NCBI RefSeq assembly: GCF_902459765.1
Contig: NZ_CABPSP010000006.1
Coordinates: 62,001-126,000, forward strand
Direction of reading: 5' to 3'
Origin: Pandoraea anapnoica
Lineage (GTDB): Bacteria > Pseudomonadota > Gammaproteobacteria > Burkholderiales > Burkholderiaceae
DNA: 64,000 bases
Shown here: piece by piece, positions 20,951-29,384 of the stretch
How the letters are laid out: each line of letters begins with the position of its first letter
Position numbering within the stretch: the first letter of the stretch is position 1
Notes under the pieces: generated by a model
The model's input: only the letters and a program-made list of their open reading frames with translations
Told to the model about the DNA's origin: nothing
Databases searched by the model: none
Program-made: the position numbers and the translations under genes

Positions 20951-21120
20951 TCGATGCTGCTGACTGGCGGGTGATACAGCGGCTCGCCCGGTTGCGTCGG
21001 TCCGATGTTGTGGGGTTGCACGTAACGTCGCACCCAGGCGCTGGACTGGTGTGCCGCGTGCGATGCATGCTCGCGTAACCACCAGGCTTAAACGTATCTC
21101 GATCGATCGTCGGAAGGCGC

Positions 21121-21483
21121 GTGTGGCGTTTGACCAGCGTGACAGGTTCATTTTTCGTGCTGCTCGGCACGATGATGTACTGGCGAGAGAGCACCGGACC
21201 GATGTCGCGGAAAATCGTCCGATGCAAAGCCATCCTCGATACCGTTCTGGCCGGTCAGGGGATCGCTTTGCTGTCCGATTGGTTGGTCGCCGAACATCTC
21301 ACCGCCGACCAGCTAGAGCAAGTGTTGCCCGACGTGCGGACGCACGGTTTTCCGATTCATGCGGTTTGGCAGAAGAACCAGCTCCTGTCTGCCAAAGTCC
21401 GGCATGTCGTGGATTTGCTGGCCGCGCGATTCTCGCCGGACGCGCCGTGGGAGGCCGTGTCCTGCAAGTCGTCACAGAGGTGA
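21121..21483 (+). pseudogene. LysR-type regulator, C-terminal fragment
   Basis: The frame contains AILDTVLAGQGIALLSDWLV, then AEHLTADQLEQVLPDV, THGFPIHAVWQKNQLLSAKV and VVDLLAARF, which is the last third of a LysR substrate-binding domain. The preceding 36 residues are only partly LysR-like and no helix-turn-helix is found upstream. A 5'-truncated remnant in the decayed 19.6-21.5 kb stretch. Confidence 0.6.
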
Positions 21484-21484
21484 T

Positions 21485-22642
21485 TTACGTTTGCCACGCA
21501 CGGCGTATGCGTTCGCGAATGTCACGCAAACGATGAACGGGTTCGTTGGCGAATACGAAGCGCAGGTAGCGATCCGATGTAGGCCCCCAGCCGGTCATTG
21601 GGGTCGCGGCAACTTTGCCGTGCTCAAGCAGTCGCCGCGAAGCATCGGGTGGCTCGATGCCCAGACGGCGCGTGTCGATCAACATCGACCAACCGCCGTG
21701 CGGACGAATCACCGGGAGATCGGAAAGCGCCTCCATCAGGAAGTCGCTACGGCTTTCCCATTCGGCGACGGCTGCGGCCACGCCGTCGTCGGTGGCGTTA
21801 AGCGCGGCGGCCGCACCGTCCATTGCGATTCCGACCTGACAGACCACGTTCGAGAGGCTGACGAGGCGCACATCTTTCATGATCGACTCAGGGCCGACAA
21901 CCCATCCCACCCGCCATCCGATCATCCGATACTCTTTCGACACCGCACCGATGGTGATCGTCCGGTCTCTCATGCCCGGAAACGTGGCGGGGTGAACGAC
22001 GGTCCGTCCACCAAACAGAATGCGTTCCATCGCGGCGTCGTAAATGAGCCAGATGTTCCGTTGCACGCAGTGCTCGACGATGGCCTGCCATTCCTCCAGG
22101 GTCGGCACATAACCGGTCGGCATCGAGGGCGACACGATCAGCAGGGCTTTGGTACGAGGCCCGACGGCGGCGGCAAGGCTATCGAGGTCGAGGCGCCAGC
22201 CCTCGGGTTCCGGAGACAGTCGGGCAAACTTCGGCACACCACCGGCCAGATGGACGCGATTGATCAGCCCTGCATAGATGGGATCGGTGAGCACGACTTC
22301 GTCGCCGGGTTCCAGGAGCGCAAGCAGAACGTTCAGGATGCCCGTTAGGCCGCCCGCCGATATGATGCACTCGCTCGCCGGGTCGTATTCCGTGCCTGCG
22401 CTGCGCCCCACCCGCGCCGCCGCGGCTTCGCGCAGTGGTCGAAGACCGGTGAACGGGAGATAGCTGTTGGCCGCGTCGTCATCGATTGCCTCGCGCGTAC
22501 GCGCAAGGGCTACCGCCGGGGGGCGCAGATCGGTATCCAGATTCTCAAGCCTAAAATTGTCCGGATCGCCTAGCGAGTCCGCTGCATCGCCCACACGATC
22601 CACACCGATTCCGGGAATTTTCTTCAATCGAGATACCGTCAT
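21485..22642 (-). CDS. PLP-dependent aminotransferase, class I/II fold
   Basis: 385-residue fold type I aminotransferase (AAT-I superfamily) that moves an amino group between an amino acid and a 2-keto acid. Substrate-entrance region NSYLPFTGLRPLREAAAARV, cofactor region ISAGGLTGILN, NP-type motif replaced by PSMPTGYV, and Schiff-base lysine in GAVSKEYRMIGWRVGW (about 233). GGAGG precedes the ATG at 22642 at good spacing. Divergent from a GntR/FCD regulator 32 bp away, sharing a palindrome. Specificity unknown. Confidence 0.88.
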   Translation of the reverse strand: MTVSRLKKIPGIGVDRVGDAADSLGDPDNFRLENLDTDLRPPAVALARTREAIDDDAANSYLPFTGLRPLREAAAARVGRSAGTEYDPASECIISAGGLTGILNVLLALLEPGDEVVLTDPIYAGLINRVHLAGGVPKFARLSPEPEGWRLDLDSLAAAVGPRTKALLIVSPSMPTGYVPTLEEWQAIVEHCVQRNIWLIYDAAMERILFGGRTVVHPATFPGMRDRTITIGAVSKEYRMIGWRVGWVVGPESIMKDVRLVSLSNVVCQVGIAMDGAAAALNATDDGVAAAVAEWESRSDFLMEALSDLPVIRPHGGWSMLIDTRRLGIEPPDASRRLLEHGKVAATPMTGWGPTSDRYLRFVFANEPVHRLRDIRERIRRAWQT

Positions 22643-22659
22643 ATCGACCTCCGATGTTG

Positions 22660-22675
22660 TTTTAATATATTAAAA
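22660..22675. promoter_or_regulatory. Perfect 16-bp AT palindrome overlapping the GntR start codon
   Basis: TTTTAATATATTAAAA, fully symmetric. Its last base is the A of the ATG at 22675. Only 32 bp separate the divergent genes, so it can block transcription both ways. Candidate operator of the adjacent GntR/FCD protein. Confidence 0.55.
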
Positions 22676-23331
22676 TGAAAAAAACCGTAAATGGCAAGTT
22701 TTCTTCCGTTTCGTTGGCGGAGCGTTTGCGCGAACGTATTGCCGGCGGAGAATGGGCACCCGGGACACAGTTGCGTCAGGAATTGATCGCGAGAGAATTC
22801 GGCACGAGCCATATCCCGGTTCGGGAGGCATTCGTGGAGTTGCAGTCGAGCGGCTATGTGACGATCGTGCCGAATCGCGGCGCGTTTGTTTCGGCGATGA
22901 CGACGTCCGAGGCTTCGGAGTTGACGGAAATGCGGGTGGCGTTAGAGCTGCTGGCGCTCGACGCCGCAATAGATGGATTCGGTCCGAGCGATGAAGCTGC
23001 GGTGCGCGCGATTCTTGCGCAGGACGAGACAGCGGACGAAGTCGAGTACTGGTCGGTCGACAACTGGGCGTTTCACCGGGCGATCTATCAGGCGAGTGGT
23101 CGCCGCCATTTGATGGAAACGCTCGAAGCCATCTGGCGCAAGACCGATCGCTATCTACGACTTGTGTGGCAACTGGAACGCTATCAGGACATTTCGTTTG
23201 CCGAACACGCCGCCATTCTGGAGGCCGTGCTCGCGGACGACCGGCGCACCGCGAAACGCCTGACGAAAGCGCACATCCTGTCGGCGGGTGAGGTCATGCA
23301 GATCGCACTGCGCGAAGCCCTGGCGAGTTGA
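22675..23331 (+). CDS. GntR family regulator (FadR/FCD subfamily)
   Basis: 218 residues. Winged helix at about 12-75: AERLRERIAGGEWAPGTQLR, then REFGTSHIPVREAFVELQSS and NRGAFVSAM. C-terminal all-helical FCD ligand domain with RVALELLALDAAI, NWAFHRAIYQAS and SFAEHAAILEAVLADD; His residues in the latter two usually bind a metal. ATG 22675 has no Shine-Dalgarno and lies inside a palindrome, so the mRNA may be leaderless. Likely controls the divergent aminotransferase and possibly the MFS gene downstream. Confidence 0.88.
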   Translation: MKKTVNGKFSSVSLAERLRERIAGGEWAPGTQLRQELIAREFGTSHIPVREAFVELQSSGYVTIVPNRGAFVSAMTTSEASELTEMRVALELLALDAAIDGFGPSDEAAVRAILAQDETADEVEYWSVDNWAFHRAIYQASGRRHLMETLEAIWRKTDRYLRLVWQLERYQDISFAEHAAILEAVLADDRRTAKRLTKAHILSAGEVMQIALREALAS

Positions 23332-23371
23332 TGCGCGTGAATCGGTTGATGCATTTCGTTCAGTCGACTCG

Positions 23372-23399
23372 CGAAGCCCGGAGCGCTAGCGCTGCTTCG
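23372..23399. repeat. Hairpin downstream of the GntR gene
   Basis: CGAAGC-CCGG-AGCGCT pairs with AGCGCT-GCTTCG. Long stem with no T-run. It sits in the 293-bp gap before the MFS gene; an AT-rich stretch (about 23465-23515) further right is the likely promoter of that gene. Confidence 0.45.
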
Positions 23400-23624
23400 G
23401 TGAGGTGCCCGGATCGGCGGCCAGAACGAAAACAGCGACCGATTCGATAGCGGTTGCAGCCAATCCAGTCATTCATATTCGCTATTTTAGAAATATCGAA
23501 CCATATCTGTACGCTGTCTTTCGTCGCACACATACTTTCTTCACCTTCCTTCGTGGACGAAAGACATGACATCGCCAGTGCTGCACGACACGACATCTCG
23601 CATTGCCCAGGGCCGGAGCCAGTC

Positions 23625-25046
23625 ATGAGCATCGAAGCGGGACGTGTTAAACAGCCGGACGCCTTGGAGGCGCCGGGCGATCCAAACCGGTGGGTTGCGT
23701 TGCCTGTTCTGTTGACCGGGGCCTTTCTTCCGATTCTCGATTTCAATGTCGTGAATCTTGCCTTACCTGAGATCAGCCGCGATCTGGGGGCGACGGCCAG
23801 CGACACACAGTTTGTCATCTCGGCCTATGCCGCCACGTATGCGGTCTTCCTCATCACGGGTGGCCGGCTTGGTGATTGGCTAGGGCGCAAGCGTATGTTT
23901 ATGTCTGGCGTGGCGGGATTCACGCTCGCCTCCGTGCTGTGCGGCGTGGCGGGTTCGCCGGAAGTCCTGATTGCAGGACGCATTCTTCAAGGACTCACTG
24001 CGACTGTTATGGCGCCGCAGGTGCTTGCTTCCATTCGAGTGTTGTTCCCTGCGGCGGAACAGGGCACTGCGCTAGGACTTTACGGTGCTGTGTTCGGATT
24101 GGCGAATATCGCCGGTCAGATCCTTGGCGGGGTCCTGGTGACGACGCATCCGCTGGGTTTGGCCTGGCAGGCAATCTTTCTCGTCAACGTGCCCATCGGT
24201 GTGGCGGCGTTTCTCGGTGGTCTGCGGTTTCTCGGCGAATCGCGAGCCGATCATGCCCAACGTCTGGATATCGGCGGGGTCATTCGTTTGTCCGCCGCGC
24301 TCGGTTTGCTCGTCTATCCGCTGATCGAAGGTCGAAGCGTGGGGTGGCCCGTATGGACTTTAGCAATGCTGGCGTCGTCGCCGCTTGCGTTGTTGAGTTT
24401 CGTGCGATACGAGCACCGACTCGCCCGACGCGGCGGCGCACCGCTTGTGGATCTGAACCTGTTCCGTCAGCCCGGGCTCGCGGTCGGCATAGCGATGGCG
24501 CTCCTTTACTACATGTTGTCGTCGTTCTATCTGATGTTCTCAATCTACTTGCAGAGCGGCCTGAAGCTCACGCCACTCGATGCCGGTATGCGCACGTTGC
24601 CGTTTGCGATTGGCTACTTCGGCGCGTCGTTCGTCGCTGCGCGCTTTATGCGCTGGCTCGGCTCGCGCGCGCTGACGCTCGGCTTTGGGGTGCAGGTGCT
24701 CGGCTTCGGTAGCGTGATCTGGGCCGTGGGCGACGCGCGCCTGCCTCTGGTGGAGTGGGGATTGTTCGTCGCCGGTCTGGGATATGGTCTCGTCATGCCG
24801 TCCGTGATCAAAGCGGTCATCGGTGGCGTGGAACCGCGTCACGCAGGTCTGGCTTCCGGGGTCGTGATCTCGACATTTCAGATTGGGGCGGCGCTTGGCG
24901 TAGCCATCATCGGAGGCGTCTTCTACAGCGCCCTGGGGACCGGGCACGACGTCGCCGCTTATACCCATGCATTTGTGCTGGCACTGACTTGCAACGTCGC
25001 GCTGCTGATCGTCGGCGGCCTGCTGTCGACCCGGCTGCCGCGATAG
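23625..25046 (+). CDS. MFS transporter, DHA2 (EmrB/QacA-like)
   Basis: 473 residues from ATG 23625 (MSIEAGRVKQPD), with GGAG upstream; the frame is open to 23454 without coding character. About 14 hydrophobic helices. Motif A appears as GGRLGDWLGRKRMF between helices 2 and 3; the helix 1 text PILDFNVVNLALPEISRDLG is typical of 14-helix drug:H+ antiporters. No partner membrane-fusion protein nearby, so probably a stand-alone exporter of a small molecule. Follows the GntR gene and may be in its regulon. Confidence 0.87.
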   Translation: MSIEAGRVKQPDALEAPGDPNRWVALPVLLTGAFLPILDFNVVNLALPEISRDLGATASDTQFVISAYAATYAVFLITGGRLGDWLGRKRMFMSGVAGFTLASVLCGVAGSPEVLIAGRILQGLTATVMAPQVLASIRVLFPAAEQGTALGLYGAVFGLANIAGQILGGVLVTTHPLGLAWQAIFLVNVPIGVAAFLGGLRFLGESRADHAQRLDIGGVIRLSAALGLLVYPLIEGRSVGWPVWTLAMLASSPLALLSFVRYEHRLARRGGAPLVDLNLFRQPGLAVGIAMALLYYMLSSFYLMFSIYLQSGLKLTPLDAGMRTLPFAIGYFGASFVAARFMRWLGSRALTLGFGVQVLGFGSVIWAVGDARLPLVEWGLFVAGLGYGLVMPSVIKAVIGGVEPRHAGLASGVVISTFQIGAALGVAIIGGVFYSALGTGHDVAAYTHAFVLALTCNVALLIVGGLLSTRLPR

Positions 25047-25385
25047 TTGTCATCGCCCGGTCCGCGCCTCCTGCACATCCTACCCACGCCTCCCAGTCAC
25101 CACCTCTGCCGATCCTCGGTCAGCGCGCGGTGAAATCCCGGCTGTTGCTCACTCTGGGCGTCTCCACGCCATGTGACGCAGCGCGCGCCCCTCCATCCAG
25201 TGCCCTGTGCATGCCGTCATCTCGAAGCTATTCATAAAAAGAATAGTTTGATACATCTTATCGATTTTTAAAATAAAGTCCCGCGACATATCGTTGATGG
25301 ACTGGCGTCTGGACGCGCACCGGAGCGTTCGTGCCGAGATAAAGCGCCGGCACGTTCGTCGGTGTAACGAGGAGATGGATGAGAC
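25047..25385. other. 339-bp gap before the haloacid-permease-like gene
   Basis: No gene seen. An inverted repeat CTATTC (25228-25233) / GAATAG (25241-25246) around ATAAAAA lies in an AT-rich block (25226-25275), the likely promoter/operator of the MHS transporter. A GAGGAG ribosome site follows at about 25369. Confidence 0.4.
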
Positions 25386-27053
25386 ATGATGCACAACGAG
25401 ATTGCCTCGTCGCCGCCGCGCGTGATCGAGGCCGACGAAAAAAAAATCATATTCGCCGCGTCGTTGGGGGCGGTGTTCGAGTGGTACGACTTCTTTTTGT
25501 ACGGCGCACTGGCCGCCGTGATTGCCACGCAGTTCTTCAGTAGCCTGAATCACACGGCGGCGTTCGTATTTGCGCTGCTAACCTTCGCGGCCGGTTTCAT
25601 CGTGCGGCCGATCGGGGCGCTGATCTTCGGACGCCTGGGGGATCTGGTAGGGCGAAAACGCACGTTCCTGCTTACGATCGTCATCATGGGGGGCTCTACG
25701 CTGTTGGTCGGTGTGTTGCCCGGCTATCAGACGATGGGCGTCGCGGCGCCCATCGTGCTCGTGTTGCTGCGCATGCTGCAAGGGCTGGCGCTCGGTGGCG
25801 AGTACGGTGCGGCGGCGACATATGTCGCAGAGCATGCGCCCAACGACAAGCGTGGCGGTTGGACCGCCTGGATCCAGACGACGTCTACGGTCGGGTTGCT
25901 GCTGTCGCTCGTCGTCATCATCGCCATGCGGGCACTGACAGGAAAATCCTTCGACGTCTGGGGCTGGCGCATTCCGTTCCTTCTCTCCGGGGTGCTTCTG
26001 GCTGTATCAGTCTATGTGCGCGTTTCAATGCAAGAGTCCCCGGCATTCCAGAAGATCAAGGCAGAGGGACGCACGTCCCGTGCGCCGCTGACCGAAGCCT
26101 TCGGCAAGTGGAGCAATCTCAAGTTGGTGCTGCAAGCGCTGTTCGGGCTTCTCGCCGGGCAGGCCGTGGTGTGGTTCACCGCGCTGTTCTACGCCATGTT
26201 CTTTCTCACGCAGACGCTCAAGCTCGATACTGGCACCACCAATCTGCTCGTCGGCCTGGCGCTGGTCATCAGTTCACCGCTGTACATCTTCTTTGGCAGA
26301 TTATCGGACCGCGTCGGCCGCAAACCCGTCATCCTGTGCGGCCTGTTTCTGGCGGCGGCGACGCTCTTCCCGATTTTTCAGGGCCTCACACACTTCGCCA
26401 ATCCGGCACTCGCGCGCGCGCAGCAGACGTCGCCCGTGGTCATCGTCGGAGACCCGGCCGACTGCTCGTTCCAGTTCAACCCGACGGGCACCGCCACCTT
26501 CGACAATGCCTGTGACGTGGCACGACGGGTGCTGTCTGCCAACTCGGCAAGCTACGCGAGTGTTCCGGCCCCGGCCGGCGCCGAAACACTCGTTCGCGTC
26601 GGGACGGCGGAGATCGCCGTCCCTTCATTGCGAGGACTTCCTCCGGCACAGGCGAGAGCAGAGGAACAGGGATTCCGGGCGGCCGTCGTGCAGGCGCTCT
26701 CGCATGCGGGATATCCGGCGAGTGCTGACCCCAACGCAGTGAACCAGCCCATGATCCTAATCTTGCTGATCGTGCTCATGGCCTATGGTGCGATGACGTT
26801 GGGGCCGATTGCAGCGATCCTCGTCGAAATGTTCCCCACGCGTATCCGGTATTCGGCGATGTCGTTGCCGTACCACATCGGTAACGGCTACTTTGGTGGA
26901 TTGTTGCCGACGATATGTTTTGCGCTCGTGGCACAACGTGGCGACATCTACTTTGGCTTGTGGTATCCGGTGACCGTGGCGGCGATATCGGGTGTGATCG
27001 GCTTGTGCTTTATCAAGGAGCCGACGCGAGATCAGATGTATCGGGACGACTGA
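25386..27053 (+). CDS. MFS transporter, MHS family, haloacid-permease (Deh4p) type
   Basis: 555-residue proton symporter of the metabolite:H+ symporter family. Motifs: GAVFEWYDFFLYGALAA (helix 1), FGRLGDLVGRKRTF (loop 2-3), LRMLQGLALGGEYGAAATYV (helix 4). A polar insertion of about 115 residues (337-453, with VVIVGDPADCSFQFNP) interrupts the C-terminal helices. From memory, length and long periplasmic loop match Deh4p, the haloacetate permease of Burkholderia strain MBA4. A type II haloacid dehalogenase follows 224 bp downstream, as in the deh4a-deh4p locus but in reverse order. Import of haloacetate/halopropionate is inferred from this pairing. Confidence 0.85.
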   Translation: MMHNEIASSPPRVIEADEKKIIFAASLGAVFEWYDFFLYGALAAVIATQFFSSLNHTAAFVFALLTFAAGFIVRPIGALIFGRLGDLVGRKRTFLLTIVIMGGSTLLVGVLPGYQTMGVAAPIVLVLLRMLQGLALGGEYGAAATYVAEHAPNDKRGGWTAWIQTTSTVGLLLSLVVIIAMRALTGKSFDVWGWRIPFLLSGVLLAVSVYVRVSMQESPAFQKIKAEGRTSRAPLTEAFGKWSNLKLVLQALFGLLAGQAVVWFTALFYAMFFLTQTLKLDTGTTNLLVGLALVISSPLYIFFGRLSDRVGRKPVILCGLFLAAATLFPIFQGLTHFANPALARAQQTSPVVIVGDPADCSFQFNPTGTATFDNACDVARRVLSANSASYASVPAPAGAETLVRVGTAEIAVPSLRGLPPAQARAEEQGFRAAVVQALSHAGYPASADPNAVNQPMILILLIVLMAYGAMTLGPIAAILVEMFPTRIRYSAMSLPYHIGNGYFGGLLPTICFALVAQRGDIYFGLWYPVTVAAISGVIGLCFIKEPTRDQMYRDD

Positions 27054-27078
27054 CGTTCGTCACTTTTGTCGGTGGGTA

Positions 27079-27116
27079 GGGCAAGGAGGCTTCGCAGCTT
27101 CCTTGCCCATTTTGTT
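27079..27116 (+). terminator. Terminator after the MHS transporter
   Basis: GGGCAAGG (27079-27086) pairs with CCTTGCCC (27101-27108), then ATTTTGTT. It would separate the transporter transcript from the dehalogenase, which has its own AT-rich upstream stretch (27140-27225) with TATAAT at 27160-27165. Confidence 0.6.
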
Positions 27117-27277
27117 GTCCCGCCATTCGGTGTCGGACGTACATTGTCAGTACTATTTTTATAATCAATAACGAAATGATAAAAATGGATTTCAAAAATA
27201 AAACTCGATTGCTTACATTGATTGGGTAGCGACTTCACGGTGAATTCGCGACGCTCAAATCAACAGGAGGCCATGAC

Positions 27278-27982
27278 ATGGCAGATGTGGAGCAGCTGAA
27301 AAATGAGATCAAGGTTGTGATGTTCGACCAGTACGGCACGGTCGTCGATATGCAGAGCGGGTTGACGCAGGTCGCCACGCCGTTCCTGCGCGACAAGGGC
27401 TGGACAGGCAACCCGAATTCGTTCGTTACCTGGTGGCGCCGCACGCACTTTGAGAACTCGATGATCGACGCCCTGCTGCATAAGGAGCACACGCCGTATC
27501 GTGAGATCGGCCATCGGGCGGTGTCTTACACGCTCGACCGTGCGGGCATCTCCTACACGCGCGAAGAAGTCGAGTACCTTGTATCCAACATCGAGAAACT
27601 CAAGCCGTTCCCGGACGTTCCCGAGGCGCTGGCCCGCCTTCAGACGAAGTACAAGATCGTCGTGCTCTCCAACGGTGACCGCGACATGCTGGAAACGGCG
27701 AAGCAATATCACCGGATTCCGTTCGACAAAGTGATCTCGGTGGCCGAAGCTAACTCGTTTAAGCCGCACGTGGCGACGTACACGAAGGCCGCAGAAATCA
27801 TGGGTGTGCGTATGGACGAAGTCCTGTTCGTCGCCAACCATGCGTTCGACTGTCTGGGCGCGAAGTCCGCAGGCATGCGTAGTGCCTTCATCGATCGTCG
27901 GAAGCGCCCGTTCGGCGGCACACCGCACCAGCCGGATCTGTGGGTCGACGACATGAAGTCGCTGGCCGATCTGATCGTCTGA
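27278..27982 (+). CDS. Haloacid dehalogenase, type II (L-2-haloacid dehalogenase-like)
   Basis: 234-residue HAD hydrolase. Nucleophile Asp17 in VVMFDQYGTVVD; substrate Arg in WWRRTHFEN (about 54-55); motif II LSNGDRDML; Lys in NSFKPHVATY; acidic motif FVANHAFDCLGAKSAGM. Type II enzymes displace halide from L-2-haloacids through an aspartyl ester. Where DehIVa-type enzymes have Asn before the Ala-Trp-Asp, this protein has His, a variant common among annotated family members but less well characterised. GGAGG precedes the ATG. The adjacent Deh4p-like permease strengthens the assignment. Confidence 0.82.
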   Translation: MADVEQLKNEIKVVMFDQYGTVVDMQSGLTQVATPFLRDKGWTGNPNSFVTWWRRTHFENSMIDALLHKEHTPYREIGHRAVSYTLDRAGISYTREEVEYLVSNIEKLKPFPDVPEALARLQTKYKIVVLSNGDRDMLETAKQYHRIPFDKVISVAEANSFKPHVATYTKAAEIMGVRMDEVLFVANHAFDCLGAKSAGMRSAFIDRRKRPFGGTPHQPDLWVDDMKSLADLIV

Positions 27983-28024
27983 GCCGGGAACCCGTAACTA
28001 TCACTCAGGGCAGTATTTTCCTCA

Positions 28025-28061
28025 GGGGTGTGGCGGATGATCGCCACCCCCCCCTTTTTTT
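28025..28061. terminator. Terminator between the dehalogenase and the lyase gene
   Basis: GGGG-GTGGCG pairs with CGCCAC-CCCC around GATGAT, followed by a seven-T run on the + strand. Lies between convergent genes. Confidence 0.75.
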
Positions 28062-28073
28062 AACGGCGGAGGA

Positions 28074-28928
28074 TTAATTGCGATTAGCCCGACGCAAAAT
28101 CGCGTTGGCCCGGTCGATGACGGGACGATCGACCATTCGGCCATCGATCATCACGGCGTGGGAGGCTTGGGTGGCTTCGATCACGCGCTGTGCCCAGGCG
28201 ATGTCGTGTGCCGAAGGGGAGAAGATAGCGCGCGCAAGCGGGAGTTGCGTCGGATGGACGCAGAGCTTGCCGAGAAAGCCGAGATTGCGCTCGAAGCGCG
28301 CCGAGCGTTCGAAGGCGCTCAGATCCGCGATATGCTCGGTTGCGCCTGCAACAGGGGCGGGCAAGCCGGCTGCGCTGGACGCAGTGACAATCCTGGCGCT
28401 CGGGTAGAGCAGTCCGGTGTGCTCGTCAGGTGGCAAAGACAGCGCCGTCTGGAAGTCCATGTTGCCGAACGCCAGACGGCAAACTTTCCCGCTGTCTGCA
28501 ATCGAATCGACATTCAGGATGCCGCACGCCGTTTCAATCATGCCGACTCGCGCCAGCGACCCCGGCAATGCTGCCGCCGCTGCGGTGAGCGCATCGACGG
28601 TATCGACCATGGTGAGGAAGACGCCGGCGATACGGTCATGAAGCATGGCGATGGCTTTGGCGTCGTGCTCGAAATGTGTCCCGGTCGAAGGGTTGAGTCG
28701 GATGAGGATGCGGTGGCTGTCATTGCGGCAGGCAAACGCCGCCGTATGCTCGCGAGCCGCCAGCTTGTTCGCGTCGATGACAGACGCCTCCCAATCGATG
28801 ATGACCATGTCGGCGTCGGACTTCAACGCCTTCGCGAAGCGCTCCGGGCGGTCGCCGGGTACGAAAAGGAACGTCTGGGCGGTGTCGAGTCGAGCAGCGT
28901 TGTCAGGCGTCGAGTCGGAGGAGGTCAT
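28074..28928 (-). CDS. HpcH/HpaI (CitE-like) CoA-ester lyase
   Basis: 284-residue TIM-barrel of the citrate lyase beta/malyl-CoA/citramalyl-CoA lyase group, cleaving a 3-hydroxyacyl-CoA into acetyl-CoA and a 2-keto acid. Seen: TFLFVPGDRPERFAKAL, VIIDWEASV (usual LDLEDAV), RILIRLNPSTGTHFE, metal-binding Glu in GMIETACGILN, and FGNMDFQTAL. Last gene of a leftward operon behind a PaaI-type thioesterase (21-bp gap) and a CaiB-type CoA-transferase. Together they could activate and split a hydroxy-dicarboxylic acid, as in itaconate/citramalate breakdown. Confidence 0.85.
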   Translation of the reverse strand: MTSSDSTPDNAARLDTAQTFLFVPGDRPERFAKALKSDADMVIIDWEASVIDANKLAAREHTAAFACRNDSHRILIRLNPSTGTHFEHDAKAIAMLHDRIAGVFLTMVDTVDALTAAAAALPGSLARVGMIETACGILNVDSIADSGKVCRLAFGNMDFQTALSLPPDEHTGLLYPSARIVTASSAAGLPAPVAGATEHIADLSAFERSARFERNLGFLGKLCVHPTQLPLARAIFSPSAHDIAWAQRVIEATQASHAVMIDGRMVDRPVIDRANAILRRANRN

Positions 28929-28949
28929 GGCAATCCCATTCCTTTGAAG

Positions 28950-29384
28950 TTAGAGCACCTTCCAGGTCGACGTAGCACTAGCGAGCAGGACATTGGCGGC
29001 GTCGCGCGCCTCGGACTGAAGGAAGCAGATCTGCCGTCCCCGGCTGCTGAAGCGACTTGTCGCACTCACCCGGCCTTCGCGGGTCGCCCGGGTGTACTGG
29101 ATGTTCATGGCGAGTGTGGCGCCTGCGCCGACCTCATGGCGGAGCAGGTGCCCCATCGAGATGTCGAGCAACGTTGCGATGACCCCGCCATGCAACGATC
29201 CCTGCGGGTTGAACATGAAGTCCAGGACCGGCATGGCGACGGTGCACGACGCATCGGCGTAAGTGACGTCCATCCCATATAACTTGAGCAGGAAGAACGT
29301 GTTGAAGTCCTGGTGATAGCTTTGGAGTGCTGCCTCGAAGGCTTCTCTCGCCTGTGCTTCGTCGATGCGTTTTTCCATGGTCAT
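28950..29384 (-). CDS. PaaI-type hotdog thioesterase
   Basis: 144 residues from ATG 29384, whose ATGA overlaps the stop of the CoA-transferase and implies translational coupling; the upstream part of the frame is a shadow. Single hotdog domain with the PaaI/4HBT signature FNPQGSLHGGVIATLLDISM and ATLAMNIQYTRATREGRVSA. Hydrolyses acyl-CoA thioesters. In this operon it may release a product acid or recycle CoA from dead-end esters. A hydratase role instead is conceivable but the motif favours a thioesterase. Confidence 0.83.
   Translation of the reverse strand: MTMEKRIDEAQAREAFEAALQSYHQDFNTFFLLKLYGMDVTYADASCTVAMPVLDFMFNPQGSLHGGVIATLLDISMGHLLRHEVGAGATLAMNIQYTRATREGRVSATSRFSSRGRQICFLQSEARDAANVLLASATSTWKVL

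Noticed and set aside
23360-23818. 152-codon leftward frame near the DHA2 transporter start
   Set aside because: No motif and overlaps the clear N-terminus of the transporter.
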